Positions 1 through 9,338 of a DNA stretch of 64,000 bases are shown piece by piece (position 1 is the first letter of the stretch; every line of letters begins with the position of its first letter). A model generated the notes under the pieces. That model was not told the DNA's origin. It searched no databases and saw only the letters and a program-made list of their open reading frames with translations. This DNA is from Streptomyces ficellus. Its GTDB lineage: Bacteria; Actinomycetota; Actinomycetes; Streptomycetales; Streptomycetaceae. The stretch covers positions 124,001 to 188,000 of the forward strand of contig NZ_JAUEPL010000002.1 in NCBI RefSeq assembly GCF_030406405.1, given 5' to 3'. Both the position numbers and the translations under genes were made by a program.

Positions 1-1367
1 CCGTAGAACTGGGTGAAGGTGTTGCGCTCGGCGTCGAAGCCCTTCTCACACACCTCCGCGTGGATGCGGTCGCGCAGCTCCTCCCAGCGGTCCACCGGGC
101 CCCAGCGGCCGTGGTGCAGAACCGAGCGCACGGCCCGGTCCACGCCCGCCCAGGCCATGACCTTGGAGTGGACGAAGTGGCGCGGCTCGCCGCGGACTTC
201 CCACAGGCTGCTGTCCGGCTCCCGCCAGTTTCCCTCCAGGAAGTCCAGCAGGGCCAGTTGCACGTTCCAGGCGGGGTCATTGGCCGGGAGCCCCGCCTCG
301 CGGGCCACGTAGAAGCACTCCAGGACCTCCCCCCACACGTCGAGCTGGAACTGGCCGGCGGCCTCGTTGCCGACCAGGACCGGGCTGGAGCCCTCGTAGC
401 CGGACAGCCAGTCCAGGGAGTACTCGGGCAGCCGCCACGTGCCGTCGAGGCCGTACATGATCTGCAGGTCGGCGGGGTTGCCGGCGACCGCGCGCAGCAG
501 CCACTCCCGCCACGCGGACGCCTCCTCCAGATAGCCGGTACCGACCAGCGCCTGGAGCGTGAAGGTCGCGTCGCGCAGCCAGCAGAACCGGTAGTCCCAG
601 TTGCGCGAACCCCCGAGCTGCTCGGGCAGCGATGTCGTGGCCGCCGCCAGGATCCCGCCGGTGGGCTGGTAGGTGAGGCCCTTGAGGGTGACGAGGGAGC
701 GCCGTACCGCCTGCTGCCACTGGCCCTGATAGGTACACCGGCCCATCCACGCCCGCCAGAACCGCTCGGTGTCCTCGATAGCGGCGATCGCGTCGACGGG
801 CTTGGCACGGCTGGCCAGATGGGAGGGCTTGTGGGTGAGGACGAATGGCACCTGCTGACCGGCCTCGACGGTGAACTCCGCCTTGGTGGCCATGTTCTCG
901 CCGTAGACGGCCACGGGCGTGTGCAGCCAGAAGGCGTCCGGACCGGCCACCGCCCGCAGGCCGCCACCGGTCCGGTTCACCCAGGGGATGATGCGGCCGT
1001 AGTCGGGACGCAGCCGCAGGTCCATCCGCATGGTGACGCGTCCGCTGATCCCTTCCACCAGGCGGACCAGGTCGGATGCCTCCCCGCGCAGCGGCATGCA
1101 GTCCACGATCCGCACACTGCCCTCGGCCGTGTGCCACTCGCTCTCCAGGATCAGGGTGTCGTCCCGGTAGCGGCGCCGCGTGGCGGGACCGCCCGAAGCC
1201 GGGGCCAGCAGCCAGCGGCCGGCGCTCTTGTCGTGCAGCAGCGCGGAGAAGCATGCCGGGGAATCGAACCTCGGCAGGCACAACCAGTCGACCGAGCCGT
1301 CACGCCCGACCAACGCACCCGACTGCAGGTCCCCCAGAAACGCATAGTCCTCGATGGCACTGGGCAT
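1..1367 (-). CDS. Glycoside hydrolase family 15 protein (glucoamylase/trehalase-like), 3' end cut off
   Basis: The protein starts MPSAIEDYAFLGDLQSGALV, the usual N-terminus of bacterial GH15 proteins, and continues for about 455 residues to the window edge, so the C-terminus is missing. GH15 signatures visible are VDWLCLPRFDSPACF near the start and the (alpha/alpha)6-barrel segment NWDYRFCWLRDATFTL. Members hydrolyse alpha-glucosidic bonds (dextrins, trehalose), normally in the cytoplasm because there is no signal peptide, as here. The ATG follows an AGGGAG ribosome site. Substrate cannot be settled from sequence; trehalase and glucodextranase-like activities are both known for such proteins in actinobacteria. 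Confidence 0.9.
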   Translation of the reverse strand, partial: MPSAIEDYAFLGDLQSGALVGRDGSVDWLCLPRFDSPACFSALLHDKSAGRWLLAPASGGPATRRRYRDDTLILESEWHTAEGSVRIVDCMPLRGEASDLVRLVEGISGRVTMRMDLRLRPDYGRIIPWVNRTGGGLRAVAGPDAFWLHTPVAVYGENMATKAEFTVEAGQQVPFVLTHKPSHLASRAKPVDAIAAIEDTERFWRAWMGRCTYQGQWQQAVRRSLVTLKGLTYQPTGGILAAATTSLPEQLGGSRNWDYRFCWLRDATFTLQALVGTGYLEEASAWREWLLRAVAGNPADLQIMYGLDGTWRLPEYSLDWLSGYEGSSPVLVGNEAAGQFQLDVWGEVLECFYVAREAGLPANDPAWNVQLALLDFLEGNWREPDSSLWEVRGEPRHFVHSKVMAWAGVDRAVRSVLHHGRWGPVDRWEELRDRIHAEVCEKGFDAERNTFTQFY

Positions 1368-2259
1368 TCCGACACTCCCTCGCACCGACGGCCATCACCG
1401 CCGGAGAACGCTCGCGCCGGTCCGCGGGCGCACCACCGCCCCGCTTATGGGCAGGGTGGGCACGCCGCGTCACAGCGAACATGTTCGGTGAATGGGTGGG
1501 ACACCCGGAGCGACACCGGGCACCGGGCATGCGCGTACACCTGATGAACTGCCTGCTCCCACCTCATGACGCAGTGGGTCAGGCACGCGCTCGGACATCA
1601 GCCGGCCGTCCTGGGAACCGCTCACCGACCCAGCCCCGGCTTCGCGAGAAGACGCGGGCCTGGGGCCGGCTGAGCATGTCCGCCGGGCGGCATCTCCACG
1701 GTGGCACAGTGCATAAAAGAGCGCGACTCCGGCATATGCATGTGGTCTACCGGCACGTGAACGCCATGTACCACCTTCATGGCACATGCCAACGTCAGAG
1801 AGGCCAGAGCCGGAGGGAGCATCCGGCTCGGCCGGGGGGACCTTCCAGTTCTCACGGAGAAGGCCGCTGCGCCGAACGGGTGCTCGCCGCAGTGCTCGCG
1901 TGCCGGCCCGGCACCGCATGGCCGTCAGTGCCGGTCCGGCACCGCATGGCCACCACTCAGGCTCGCCTCGTATGCCGTGCCGGCCGCCCTCCACCGTGCG
2001 CACCTCGCCGGGGCGGCCATGCAACTCATGGGCAGCAGGCGAACGTTCAGAAGCTGGGAGGCATTTTCCGGCTTACTCGGACAGGCATCTGCCGGCTTGC
2101 CATGCGGTGCTCGAAGCAGCGCTCACGTGCCTGGCATGGTGGCCGAGCGCACAGCCGCCCCGAGAACTATGGTGTCCCGCCACATACGCCGCTGACCTGC
2201 CCGTTCCTACGGTGTGGCGACACGGAAACGTCCCCGCCAACTGTCCGGAAGTGGTGTTC
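1368..2259. other. Gene-free stretch of about 890 bp
   Basis: I find no convincing gene here: the open frames on both strands have no codon bias and no recognisable protein. It holds a perfect 12-bp palindrome CGAACATGTTCG (1476-1487), AT-richer segments around 1700-1790 with CATATGCATG and GGCACATGCC motifs, and a 24-bp direct repeat (1901-1924 and 1929-1952). It separates the divergently transcribed GH15 gene and MHS transporter and must carry their promoters, but no clear -10/-35 pair stands out. Confidence 0.5.
1901..1952. repeat. 24-bp direct repeat, period 28
   Basis: Two copies of GTGCCGGYCCGGCACCGCAT plus GGCC, differing at one base, start at 1901 and 1929. Each copy contains the self-complementary core GTGCCGG/CCGGCAC, so each could also fold or bind a dimeric protein. 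Confidence 0.75.
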
Positions 2260-3618
2260 ATGGCCGCCCCCGCATCCGCTCCACCCGAGCCCGCGACCCT
2301 CCGCCGCGTCGTCGCCGCCAGCCTCATCGGCACGACCATCGAGTGGTACGACTTCTTCTTGTACGGTTCGGCCGCCGCGCTGGTGTTCAACAAGCTGTTC
2401 TTTCCCGGCTCCGACCCGCTCGTCGGCACCCTGTTGTCGTTCCTGACGTACGCCGTCGGGTTTGCCGCGCGGCCGCTCGGGGCGTTGGTGTTCGGGCATT
2501 ACGGGGACCGGCTCGGGCGGAAGAAGCTGCTCGTGCTCAGCCTGTTGCTCATGGGTGGGGCCACGTTCGCCATCGGGCTCCTGCCGACACACGCCACCAT
2601 CGGGACGGCGGCACCCCTGCTGCTCACCGTGTTGCGGCTGGTGCAGGGCTTTGCGCTCGGGGGTGAGTGGGGCGGGGCCGTGCTGCTGGTGTCGGAGCAC
2701 GGGGACGCGCGGCGGCGGGGATTCTGGGCGTCGTGGCCGCAGACCGGGGCGCCCGCCGGGCAGTTGCTGGCCACCGGCGTGCTGTCCGCGCTGACCGCGT
2801 TGCTGTCCGACGCGGCGTTCACCTCATGGGGCTGGCGCATCCCCTTCCTGCTGTCCGGGGTGCTGGTGATCGTCGGCCTGTGGATTCGTCTCTCCGTCGA
2901 TGAATCCCCGGTCTTCAAGGCCGCCTTGGCCCAGGCCGAGGCCCGCAGGGCGGAGTCGGCCCAGGTGGAGACCATGCCGCTCGTCGCCGTGCTGCGGTAC
3001 CACTGGCGTGATGTGCTGGTGGCGATGGGCGCGCGGATGGCGGAGAACATCAGCTACTACGTCATCACGGCGTTCATCCTGGTGTACGCCACGACCTCGG
3101 CCGGACTGAGCAAGCAGACCGCGCTCAACGCCGTACTCATCGCCTCCGCCGTGCACTTCGCGGTCATCCCCGCCTGGGGTGCCCTGTCCGACCGCATCGG
3201 GCGGCGGCCGGTCTATCTGATCGGCGCCGTGGGCGTCGGGGCATGGATGTTCCCGTTCTTCGCGCTGATCGACAGCGGCAGCTTCGGCAGCCTGCTGCTC
3301 GCCGTGACCGTCGGGCTGGTTCTGCACGGGGCGATGTACGCGCCGCAAGCGGCGTTCTTCTCCGAGATGTTCGCGACCCGGATGCGCTACTCGGGCGCCT
3401 CCATCGGCTCGCAGTTCTCCTCCGTGGCCGCCGGTGCCCCCGCTCCGCTGATCGCGACCGCGCTGCTCGCCGACTACGGCGACTCGACACCGATCGCCCT
3501 GTACGTGATCGCCGCGGCCCTGCTCACCGTGGTCGCGATCGCCTGCGCCAAGGAGACCCGCAACCGGGACCTCGCCGAGGTGACGGAGGAGGGCCGGATC
3601 AGCGCGGCCGCCCGCTGA
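2260..3618 (+). CDS. MFS transporter, metabolite:H+ symporter (MHS) family
   Basis: A 452-residue polytopic membrane protein. The N-terminal IGTTIEWYDFFLYGSAAAL, the loop GHYGDRLGRKKLL (about residues 86-98) and RLVQGFALGGEWGGAVLL are hallmarks of the MHS family (ShiA, KgtP, ProP type), which take up organic acids or osmolytes with protons. The ATG is preceded by GGAAGTGG; in-frame GTG codons at 2251 and 2254 are possible alternatives. It converges on a PucR-type regulator whose operon partner is a 3-hydroxybutyrate dehydrogenase, so uptake of 3-hydroxybutyrate or a similar small acid is a reasonable inference, not shown by the sequence. Confidence 0.9.
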   Translation: MAAPASAPPEPATLRRVVAASLIGTTIEWYDFFLYGSAAALVFNKLFFPGSDPLVGTLLSFLTYAVGFAARPLGALVFGHYGDRLGRKKLLVLSLLLMGGATFAIGLLPTHATIGTAAPLLLTVLRLVQGFALGGEWGGAVLLVSEHGDARRRGFWASWPQTGAPAGQLLATGVLSALTALLSDAAFTSWGWRIPFLLSGVLVIVGLWIRLSVDESPVFKAALAQAEARRAESAQVETMPLVAVLRYHWRDVLVAMGARMAENISYYVITAFILVYATTSAGLSKQTALNAVLIASAVHFAVIPAWGALSDRIGRRPVYLIGAVGVGAWMFPFFALIDSGSFGSLLLAVTVGLVLHGAMYAPQAAFFSEMFATRMRYSGASIGSQFSSVAAGAPAPLIATALLADYGDSTPIALYVIAAALLTVVAIACAKETRNRDLAEVTEEGRISAAAR

Positions 3619-3634
3619 GCACCGTTCGGCAACG

Positions 3635-3664
3635 GACGGCCGGCCGCCCTCGCGACCGGCCGTC
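3635..3664. terminator. Bidirectional stem-loop between convergent genes
   Basis: Inverted repeat GACGGCCGG / CCGGCCGTC, 9-bp stem with a 12-nt loop, lying between the transporter stop and the regulator stop. No T-tract, as is usual for Streptomyces terminators. Confidence 0.6.
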
Positions 3665-5620
3665 TCAGCGTGCGACCGCGGCGGACATCGAGTGGAGCCG
3701 CAGCGCGAGCTGGACCTCCAGGGCGCGTTCCGGCGACTGCCAGTCGGGGCCGAGGAGCCGGCCTATGCGTTCCAGGCGCTGGGCCACCGTGTTGACGTGG
3801 ACGTGCAGCTCGTCCTTGGTCCGCACCGGGCTCATGCCGCTCGCGAAGTACGCGTCGAGCGTGCGGACCAGGTCGGTACCCCGGCTCCGGTCGTACGTGA
3901 TGACCTCGCCGATCGTGCGGGTCACGAACCCCTCGATGTCCCGGGTGTCGGCGAGCAGCAGGCCCAGGAAGCCCAGGTCCGAGGCGGCCGCGCCCTCGCC
4001 GGGGCGGCCGAGCAGGCGCAGCGCGTCCAGGCAGCGGCGGGCCTCGGCGTACGCGGGGGCTATCGCGCCCGGCCGGGCCGCCGGCGCCTCGACCGGGGAT
4101 GAGGCGCCGACGGTGACCGGTTCGCGCAGGGCGCCGCCGAGGTGCTTGGCGGTCTGGCGGGCCAGCTCGGCGGCGGTGTCGCCGGGGCCGAGGGGAAGCA
4201 GCAGCACCGTTCCGCCGTCCCGCGCCGAGGCGAGACCGTGGCGGGTGGCCGCCAGGTGTGAGGCCGCCGACCAGAGGCGTTGCCGGTCCGCGCTCTCCCG
4301 CTCGGCCCCTTCTCGGTGCCCGTACTCCCGACCCGCTCCCGGTCGGTCGGCGGTGTCCGGTGAGGTGGGCCGGTCGATCCGGGCGGCCAGCACCACGTGC
4401 GGGGCGTCGAAGTCGGTACGGAGGCGCGCGGCGCGTTCCTTCAGCAGCCGCCGGTCCCGGTCGGGCGCGTCCAGCAGGTCGTCCAGCAGTTCGCCCCGTA
4501 CCCGCTGCTCGGCCTCGCCCGCCGAACGGCGCGCGAGCAGCAGCAGGGAGGTGACCATCGCGGCCCGCTCCAGGGTGCGCTGGTCGACCGGGTCGAGGTC
4601 CGGGTGACCGCGCAGGACGAGCGCCCCGAAGACCTCGCCGCCCGCCGACACGGCCGCCACCCAGTCGTCGCCCCGCCGCGTCGCGTGGCCGTCGACGCAC
4701 TCCTCGGGAAGCGGCCCTTCGGCGAACTCCACCGAACCGTCCAGGACATGGGAGACCGCCGCCGCCACGTCATGGACCCCGCCACCGCGCAGAACCAGCT
4801 CGGTCAGCCGGTCGTGCACCTCGGAGGCCCGCTCGATGACGCCGCTGTGGGCGCGGATGATCTCATTGGCCCGCTCCAGTTCGGCCAGCGCCGAACGGGT
4901 CTCGGCCAGCAGGTTGGCCGTGTCGATGGCGACGGCCGCGTGCGCGGCGAACGAGCCGAGCAGCGCGACCTGTTCGCGTTCGAAGACCCGGGCGCGGCGG
5001 TCCGCCGCGAAGAGCACACCGATGACCTGGCTGCCGAGCATGAGGGGCACGCCCAGGATCGCCACCAGGCCCTCGTCCCGCACACCGGAGTCGATCGCCC
5101 GGGTGTGCCGGAAGCGCTCGTCGTCGAAGTAGCTCTCCGTCACATACGGCCGGGCCGTCTGGGCGACGAGGCCGCCGAGCCCCTCCCCCATGCCCAGGCG
5201 CAGTTGCTGGAAGCGTGCCGAGACCGAGCCCTCGGTGACCCGCATGTAGGTGTCGCCGGCGGCCGGGTCGTTGAGGCTCAGGTAGGCGACCTCGGTCCCC
5301 AGCAGTGACCGCGCGCGCTGCACGATCGCGCGCAGCACCGCGTCGAGGTCGCGCAGCCCGGCGAGGTCGTGCGCGGTCTCGAAGAGGGCGGACAGCTCGG
5401 CCTCGCGGCGCCTGCGCCCCTCCAGCTCGGCGCGCACGCGCAGCGCGAGCCGCTTGGCGTGCTCCAGCGCGGCCAGCGCGTCGGGCCCCGCACCGCCCGC
5501 ACGGGCGAGGAGCACGGGCCGGTCGTACGCCTCGGCGGCCGCCCCGCGGGCGAGGAGCTCCAGGTAGGCCGCTTGCTCGGGGCCTGGAGCGGCGTCGCTG
5601 GTGAGCTGTTCTTCGGACAT
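3665..5620 (-). CDS. PucR/CdaR-type transcriptional regulator with GAF domain
   Basis: 651 residues. An N-terminal coiled region leads into a GAF sensor domain (about residues 85-245, including LLGTEVAYLSLNDPAAGDTY and ILGVPLMLGSQVIGVLFAAD). The C-terminus carries the PucR helix-turn-helix (TLDAYFASGMSPVRTKDEL then HVHVNTVAQRLERIGRLLG). Proteins of this layout activate or repress catabolic genes in response to a small ligand bound by the GAF domain. It lies 61 bp downstream of the 3-hydroxybutyrate dehydrogenase gene on the same strand and faces the MHS transporter, so these three probably form one regulated unit. The ATG at 5620 opens MSEEQLTSDAAPGP. Confidence 0.9.
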   Translation of the reverse strand: MSEEQLTSDAAPGPEQAAYLELLARGAAAEAYDRPVLLARAGGAGPDALAALEHAKRLALRVRAELEGRRRREAELSALFETAHDLAGLRDLDAVLRAIVQRARSLLGTEVAYLSLNDPAAGDTYMRVTEGSVSARFQQLRLGMGEGLGGLVAQTARPYVTESYFDDERFRHTRAIDSGVRDEGLVAILGVPLMLGSQVIGVLFAADRRARVFEREQVALLGSFAAHAAVAIDTANLLAETRSALAELERANEIIRAHSGVIERASEVHDRLTELVLRGGGVHDVAAAVSHVLDGSVEFAEGPLPEECVDGHATRRGDDWVAAVSAGGEVFGALVLRGHPDLDPVDQRTLERAAMVTSLLLLARRSAGEAEQRVRGELLDDLLDAPDRDRRLLKERAARLRTDFDAPHVVLAARIDRPTSPDTADRPGAGREYGHREGAERESADRQRLWSAASHLAATRHGLASARDGGTVLLLPLGPGDTAAELARQTAKHLGGALREPVTVGASSPVEAPAARPGAIAPAYAEARRCLDALRLLGRPGEGAAASDLGFLGLLLADTRDIEGFVTRTIGEVITYDRSRGTDLVRTLDAYFASGMSPVRTKDELHVHVNTVAQRLERIGRLLGPDWQSPERALEVQLALRLHSMSAAVAR

Positions 5621-5681
5621 GGTCCAGGGATACCTGTCGTACGGGTGGTCGCACCAGCCCTGTGGATAACCCGCCGCACGG

Positions 5682-6479
5682 TCAGTGAGCGGTCCAGCCG
5701 CCGTCCAGGACGAGCGAGGTGCCGGTGATGAATGAGGCGTGCGGGGCGCAGAGATAGACGACGGCCTCGGCGACCTCGTCCGGTTCGACGAGCCGTTTGA
5801 GCGCCGAGTCCTTCAGCAGTACGTCGGTCAGGACCCGCTCGGGCGGGATGCCGTGGGCCGCCGCCTGGTCCGCGATCTGCGCTTCGACCAGTGGGGTGCG
5901 TACATAGCCGGGGTTGACGCAGTTGGACGTCACGCCGTGCGGTGCGCCTTCGAGAGCGGCGGTCTTGGACAGTCCCTCCAGGCCGTGTTTGGCAGCCACA
6001 TAGGCGGACTTGTAGGCAGAGGCGCGCAGCCCATGTACGGAGGAGATGTTGACGATACGGCCCCATTCCTGGGCGTACATATGCGGCAGGGCGCCCCTGA
6101 TCAGCCGGAAGGGGGCCTCCAGCATCACGGTGAGGACGGTGTGGAAGACGTCCGGCGGGAACTCCTCGATGGGGCGGACCAGTTGCAGGCCGGCGTTGTT
6201 GACCAGGATGTCGGTGCCCGCCGCGGCCTGCTCGGCGGCGTCGAGGTCGGTCAGGTCGAGTGCGTACGGTTCGACCGTCCCCCGCAGTCCGGGGGACCGC
6301 TCCGCCTGGGCGGCCAGCGCCTCCAGGCCCGGGGCGTCCCGGTCCACGGCCCTGACCTTCGCCCCGGCGACCGCGAGCCGTAGCGCGCAGGCGCGGCCGA
6401 TGCCGCTCGCGGCGCCGGTGACGAGCGCGGTGCGGCCGCCGAGGTCGAGAGGGGTGAGGGGTGTGTGGGGTGCGGTCAT
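5682..6479 (-). CDS. 3-hydroxybutyrate dehydrogenase (SDR family)
   Basis: 265-residue classical short-chain dehydrogenase. It shows the NAD-binding motif TGAASGIG, NNAG (ILVNNAGLQLVRPIEEFP), catalytic Ser in NISSVHGLRAS, the YxxxK pair in SAYVAAKHGLEGLSK, and LVLDGGWTAH at the end. The QLVRPIEEFP segment and C-terminus match bacterial D-beta-hydroxybutyrate dehydrogenases, which oxidise 3-hydroxybutyrate to acetoacetate with NAD+. I chose the ATG at 6479 because AGGGTGCGGAGC precedes it; an upstream in-frame start at 6500 lacks that support. Substrate identity rests on similarity and the MHS/PucR context. Confidence 0.88.
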   Translation of the reverse strand: MTAPHTPLTPLDLGGRTALVTGAASGIGRACALRLAVAGAKVRAVDRDAPGLEALAAQAERSPGLRGTVEPYALDLTDLDAAEQAAAGTDILVNNAGLQLVRPIEEFPPDVFHTVLTVMLEAPFRLIRGALPHMYAQEWGRIVNISSVHGLRASAYKSAYVAAKHGLEGLSKTAALEGAPHGVTSNCVNPGYVRTPLVEAQIADQAAAHGIPPERVLTDVLLKDSALKRLVEPDEVAEAVVYLCAPHASFITGTSLVLDGGWTAH

Positions 6480-6539
6480 GCTCCGCACCCTAAGGAGCAC
6501 GGCCCGTGCGACCGATATGGCTCGGGCCCATACTTCGCT

Positions 6540-7016
6540 CTAGTGGGACGTGGTGGCGAACCATGTGGGTGCCTCGGTGAGGGCCTGCTTGATCCGGAAC
6601 CGCTCGCCCTCCCGCAGCGGCGGCAGCGCGTCCACCGGGAACCAGCCCACCTCCAGCGACTCGTCGTCATTGACGCGCGCCTGGCCGCCCACGGCCCGGC
6701 AGCGGAAGCAGGTGTCCATGTACTGGCACTGGTCGCCGTTGGGGTATGTGACCGTCGGCAGCGTCTCCACGAGGACCACCCGTTCGACGACGCACTCCAC
6801 GGCCGTCTCCTCCTGCACCTCCCGGACGGCGGTCGCGGCGGGCTGCTCCCCCGGCTCCGGGATCCCGCCGATGAGCGACCACTTGCCGGTGTCGGCCCGT
6901 CTGGCCAGCAGGACCCGCCCCGCGTCGTCGAAGACGACGGCGGTGACGCCCGGCAGGAACAGCAGTTGGTGTCCGGCGGTGGCCCGCACGGCCCGGATGA
7001 AGTCAGGAGTCGCCAT
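6540..7016 (-). CDS. Nudix hydrolase
   Basis: 158 residues with a complete Nudix box (GIPEPGEQPAATAVREVQEE, about residues 51-71), the metal-binding loop-helix-loop that hydrolyses nucleoside diphosphates linked to another moiety. The N-terminal VTAVVFDDAGRVLLARRADTG is typical of the fold. It sits between lnt and the dehydrogenase gene, with gaps of 9 and 60 bp, so it is probably co-transcribed with them. The substrate cannot be predicted. Confidence 0.9.
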   Translation of the reverse strand: MATPDFIRAVRATAGHQLLFLPGVTAVVFDDAGRVLLARRADTGKWSLIGGIPEPGEQPAATAVREVQEETAVECVVERVVLVETLPTVTYPNGDQCQYMDTCFRCRAVGGQARVNDDESLEVGWFPVDALPPLREGERFRIKQALTEAPTWFATTSH

Positions 7017-7025
7017 ACGCCGACC

Positions 7026-8648
7026 CTAGGCGGTCGGGACCCGCGCCGGGGTACGGCGGCGTGCGAACGCCACAGCTGCCGCCCAGCCGAGCCCTGCGGC
7101 CGCGAGTGCCACCAGGGCCGCCTCGGGCAGGGGGCCCATCCGGGTCGCCGGTGTCAGCGAGGAGCGCAGCGGCACCTGCGCCACCAGGGCGTCCGGCGTG
7201 AACATCCGGGACTCCTCCACGATCGTGCCGTCCGGCCGGATGATCGCGCTGACGCCGCTGGTGACCGGGACGACCACGGAGCGGCTGTGCTCGACGGCCC
7301 GTACGCGCGACATGGCCAGCTGCTGGTAGGTCATCTCGCTGCGGCCGAAGGTGGCGTTGTTGCTCGGTACGGAGATGAGCTGCGCGCCATGCGTGACGGT
7401 GTCCCGTACCGCCCGGTCGAAGGCCGCCTCGTAACAGGTCACGAGCCCGACCCGGGTGCCGGCGAGGTCGAAGACGCCCACCGTGGTGCCGGGCCCGAAG
7501 TCCCGGGCGACCCGGTCGACGTCCTTGTTGAAGACGCGCACGAAGGGCCGCAGCGGGATGTACTCGCCGAACGGCTGCACATGGCGCTTGTCGTACGTGG
7601 CGACGGGTCCGCGCCGCGGGTCCCACTGGATCAGGGTGTTGCGCAGTGTCCCGGTCTCGGGTGTGAGGACCGCGCCGACGACCGTCGGTACGCCGATTGC
7701 CTTGACCGCCTCGTCGATGACGAGCCGCGCGTCGCCGTTGCGGTAGGGGTCGAGGTCGGAGGAGTTCTCCGGCCACAGCACGAAGTCCGGTTTCTCCACC
7801 TCGCCGGCCGCGACGTCGGCGGCGAGTTGCTCGGTGCGGCGGGCGTGGTTGTCGAGGACCGCGCGGCGCTGGTCGTTGAAGTCCAGACCCAGGCGCGGAA
7901 CGTTGCCCTGGATGGCGGCGACGGTCGCGGTGCCGTCCTGCGCGGCGGCCGAGACCAGCGGCTGCGCGGCGAGCCCCGCGGTGACAGGGACGAACAGCGA
8001 CAGGGCGGCCGCGGCGAGGGGGCGGCGCGGGAGGGTGCCGGTCGCCTTGTACGCGCGCAGGAGGCGTACGGTCTCGTACAGGCCGAAGCCGCACAGGGCG
8101 ACGGCGAAGCCCAGGAGAGGCGTGCCGCCCACCGCCGCGAGCGGCAGGAAGACGCCGTCCGCCTGGCCGAAGGCGATCTTGCCCCAGGGGAACCCGCCGA
8201 AGGGGACACGCGAGCGTGCCGCCTCTCCGAGGACCCAGGCGGCGGCCGCGAACACCGGCCACGCGGGCAGTCTCGACACGGCGGCGACGAGGAGGCAGGC
8301 GGCGGCGACGAACAGCGACTCGGCGGCCACCAGCGCCAGCCACGGCACCGCTCCGACCTCCTCGCCGGTCCACACCAGGAGCGGCAGCAGGAAGCCGAGC
8401 CCGGCGAGGTACCCGAGGCCGAAGCCCGCCCTTGGGCGGCGTCCGCGCAAGGTCCACCCGAGCAGGGCGAAGCCGGGCACCGCGAGCCACCACAGGGGCC
8501 GGGGCGGGAAGCTCAGGAACAGCAGGGCCCCGGACAGCACGGCCGCCGCGGGCCGCGCCGACCGCCGCGCCCACCGCCGTGGCAGCCCCGCGCGCCGCCT
8601 CTCGGGGGCGGGCGGAGGGACATCGACGACGGTCATGGTGGCGCTCAC
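7026..8648 (-). CDS. lnt: Apolipoprotein N-acyltransferase
   Basis: 540 residues: about six N-terminal membrane segments (residues 35-235), then a nitrilase-like domain. The catalytic triad is visible as E294 in LWPENSSDLDP, K354 in YDKRHVQPFGEY and C405 in VTCYEAAFD. Lnt adds the third acyl chain to the N-terminal cysteine of lipoproteins at the cytoplasmic membrane. Streptomyces often have two copies, and which one this is cannot be told here. The GTG at 8648 (VSATMTVVDV) and an ATG four codons in are both possible starts; neither has a strong ribosome site. The Nudix gene follows after 9 bp. Confidence 0.93.
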   Translation of the reverse strand: MSATMTVVDVPPPAPERRRAGLPRRWARRSARPAAAVLSGALLFLSFPPRPLWWLAVPGFALLGWTLRGRRPRAGFGLGYLAGLGFLLPLLVWTGEEVGAVPWLALVAAESLFVAAACLLVAAVSRLPAWPVFAAAAWVLGEAARSRVPFGGFPWGKIAFGQADGVFLPLAAVGGTPLLGFAVALCGFGLYETVRLLRAYKATGTLPRRPLAAAALSLFVPVTAGLAAQPLVSAAAQDGTATVAAIQGNVPRLGLDFNDQRRAVLDNHARRTEQLAADVAAGEVEKPDFVLWPENSSDLDPYRNGDARLVIDEAVKAIGVPTVVGAVLTPETGTLRNTLIQWDPRRGPVATYDKRHVQPFGEYIPLRPFVRVFNKDVDRVARDFGPGTTVGVFDLAGTRVGLVTCYEAAFDRAVRDTVTHGAQLISVPSNNATFGRSEMTYQQLAMSRVRAVEHSRSVVVPVTSGVSAIIRPDGTIVEESRMFTPDALVAQVPLRSSLTPATRMGPLPEAALVALAAAGLGWAAAVAFARRRTPARVPTA

Positions 8649-8737
8649 GTGCGGATTCTACGGCGAGTCACCGTGCGGACGGGCGGCGCTCCCGCCAGGG
8701 GGACACCGCTCCCCGGGCGCCCCGGGGGACACCCGGC

Positions 8738-9289
8738 TCACGACGTGTCGTTCGTGTACTGGCGCAGGCGGTGGCGGATCACCCGGACCGCGGCTTCCGC
8801 GTCGTCCACGGTGACCGTGAAGCTGCGGCCGTCGCCCAGGGTGAGGACGACGCCCTCACCGCGGCGTACGACGACCGCCGTGCCCTTGTCCGGCAGCCAG
8901 CGGTAGCCCCAGCCGCCCCACTCGCGCGGGGTGACCCAAGGCGCGAAGTCGGCGCCCACCACCGTGTCGAGCGGGATGCGGCGCCGGGGCACGCCCATGT
9001 GGCCGCAGCGCACTTCGAGGGCGTGCCGGTCCACCGTGATCTCGACGTGGACGAAGGCGAGCGTCCCGAAGAGCACCAGCAGCCCCGCCGCGACGCAGCC
9101 GACCACCGCCATCAGCAGCGCGGCGGTGCCGGAGGTCCACACGGAGTCGACGGCCAGTTCGATACCGAGGGCCACGCAGGCCGCTCCGGTGGCGGCGAGC
9201 ACCCACTGGACGCGGTTGGTGGCGCGGCCGGTCCAGATGTCCGGAAACCGGCCTGCGGGGGGTCGCACGTCGCGGGAGTGGTCCCTCAT
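8738..9289 (-). CDS. Conserved membrane protein with PH-like domain
   Basis: 183 residues: a short cytoplasmic N-terminus, two adjacent membrane helices (WVLAATGAACVALGIELAV and AALLMAVVGCVAAGLLVLFG), then a beta-rich soluble part (VEITVDRHALEVRCGHMG, RRIPLDTVVGADFAPWVTP) that resembles actinobacterial membrane PH-like (bPH) or DUF3093-type proteins. Function is unknown. The start may be the ATG at 9289 or a GTG at 9307 six codons upstream; neither has a clear ribosome site. Confidence 0.75.
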   Translation of the reverse strand: MRDHSRDVRPPAGRFPDIWTGRATNRVQWVLAATGAACVALGIELAVDSVWTSGTAALLMAVVGCVAAGLLVLFGTLAFVHVEITVDRHALEVRCGHMGVPRRRIPLDTVVGADFAPWVTPREWGGWGYRWLPDKGTAVVVRRGEGVVLTLGDGRSFTVTVDDAEAAVRVIRHRLRQYTNDTS

Positions 9290-9338
9290 GAGTAGCAGCG
9301 TACGCACGTTCCGCAGTCGCGGCTCCCTGGGAGGGGCG

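Noticed and set aside
1476..1487. LexA/SOS-box-like CGAACATGTTCG
   Set aside because: Gram-positive LexA sites are CGAAC-N4-GTTCG (14 bp); here only two bases separate the arms, and the flanking genes are not SOS genes.
6465..8906. 813-codon rightward open frame over the Nudix and Lnt genes
   Set aside because: Antisense to two genes with clear catalytic motifs; no domain in the translation.
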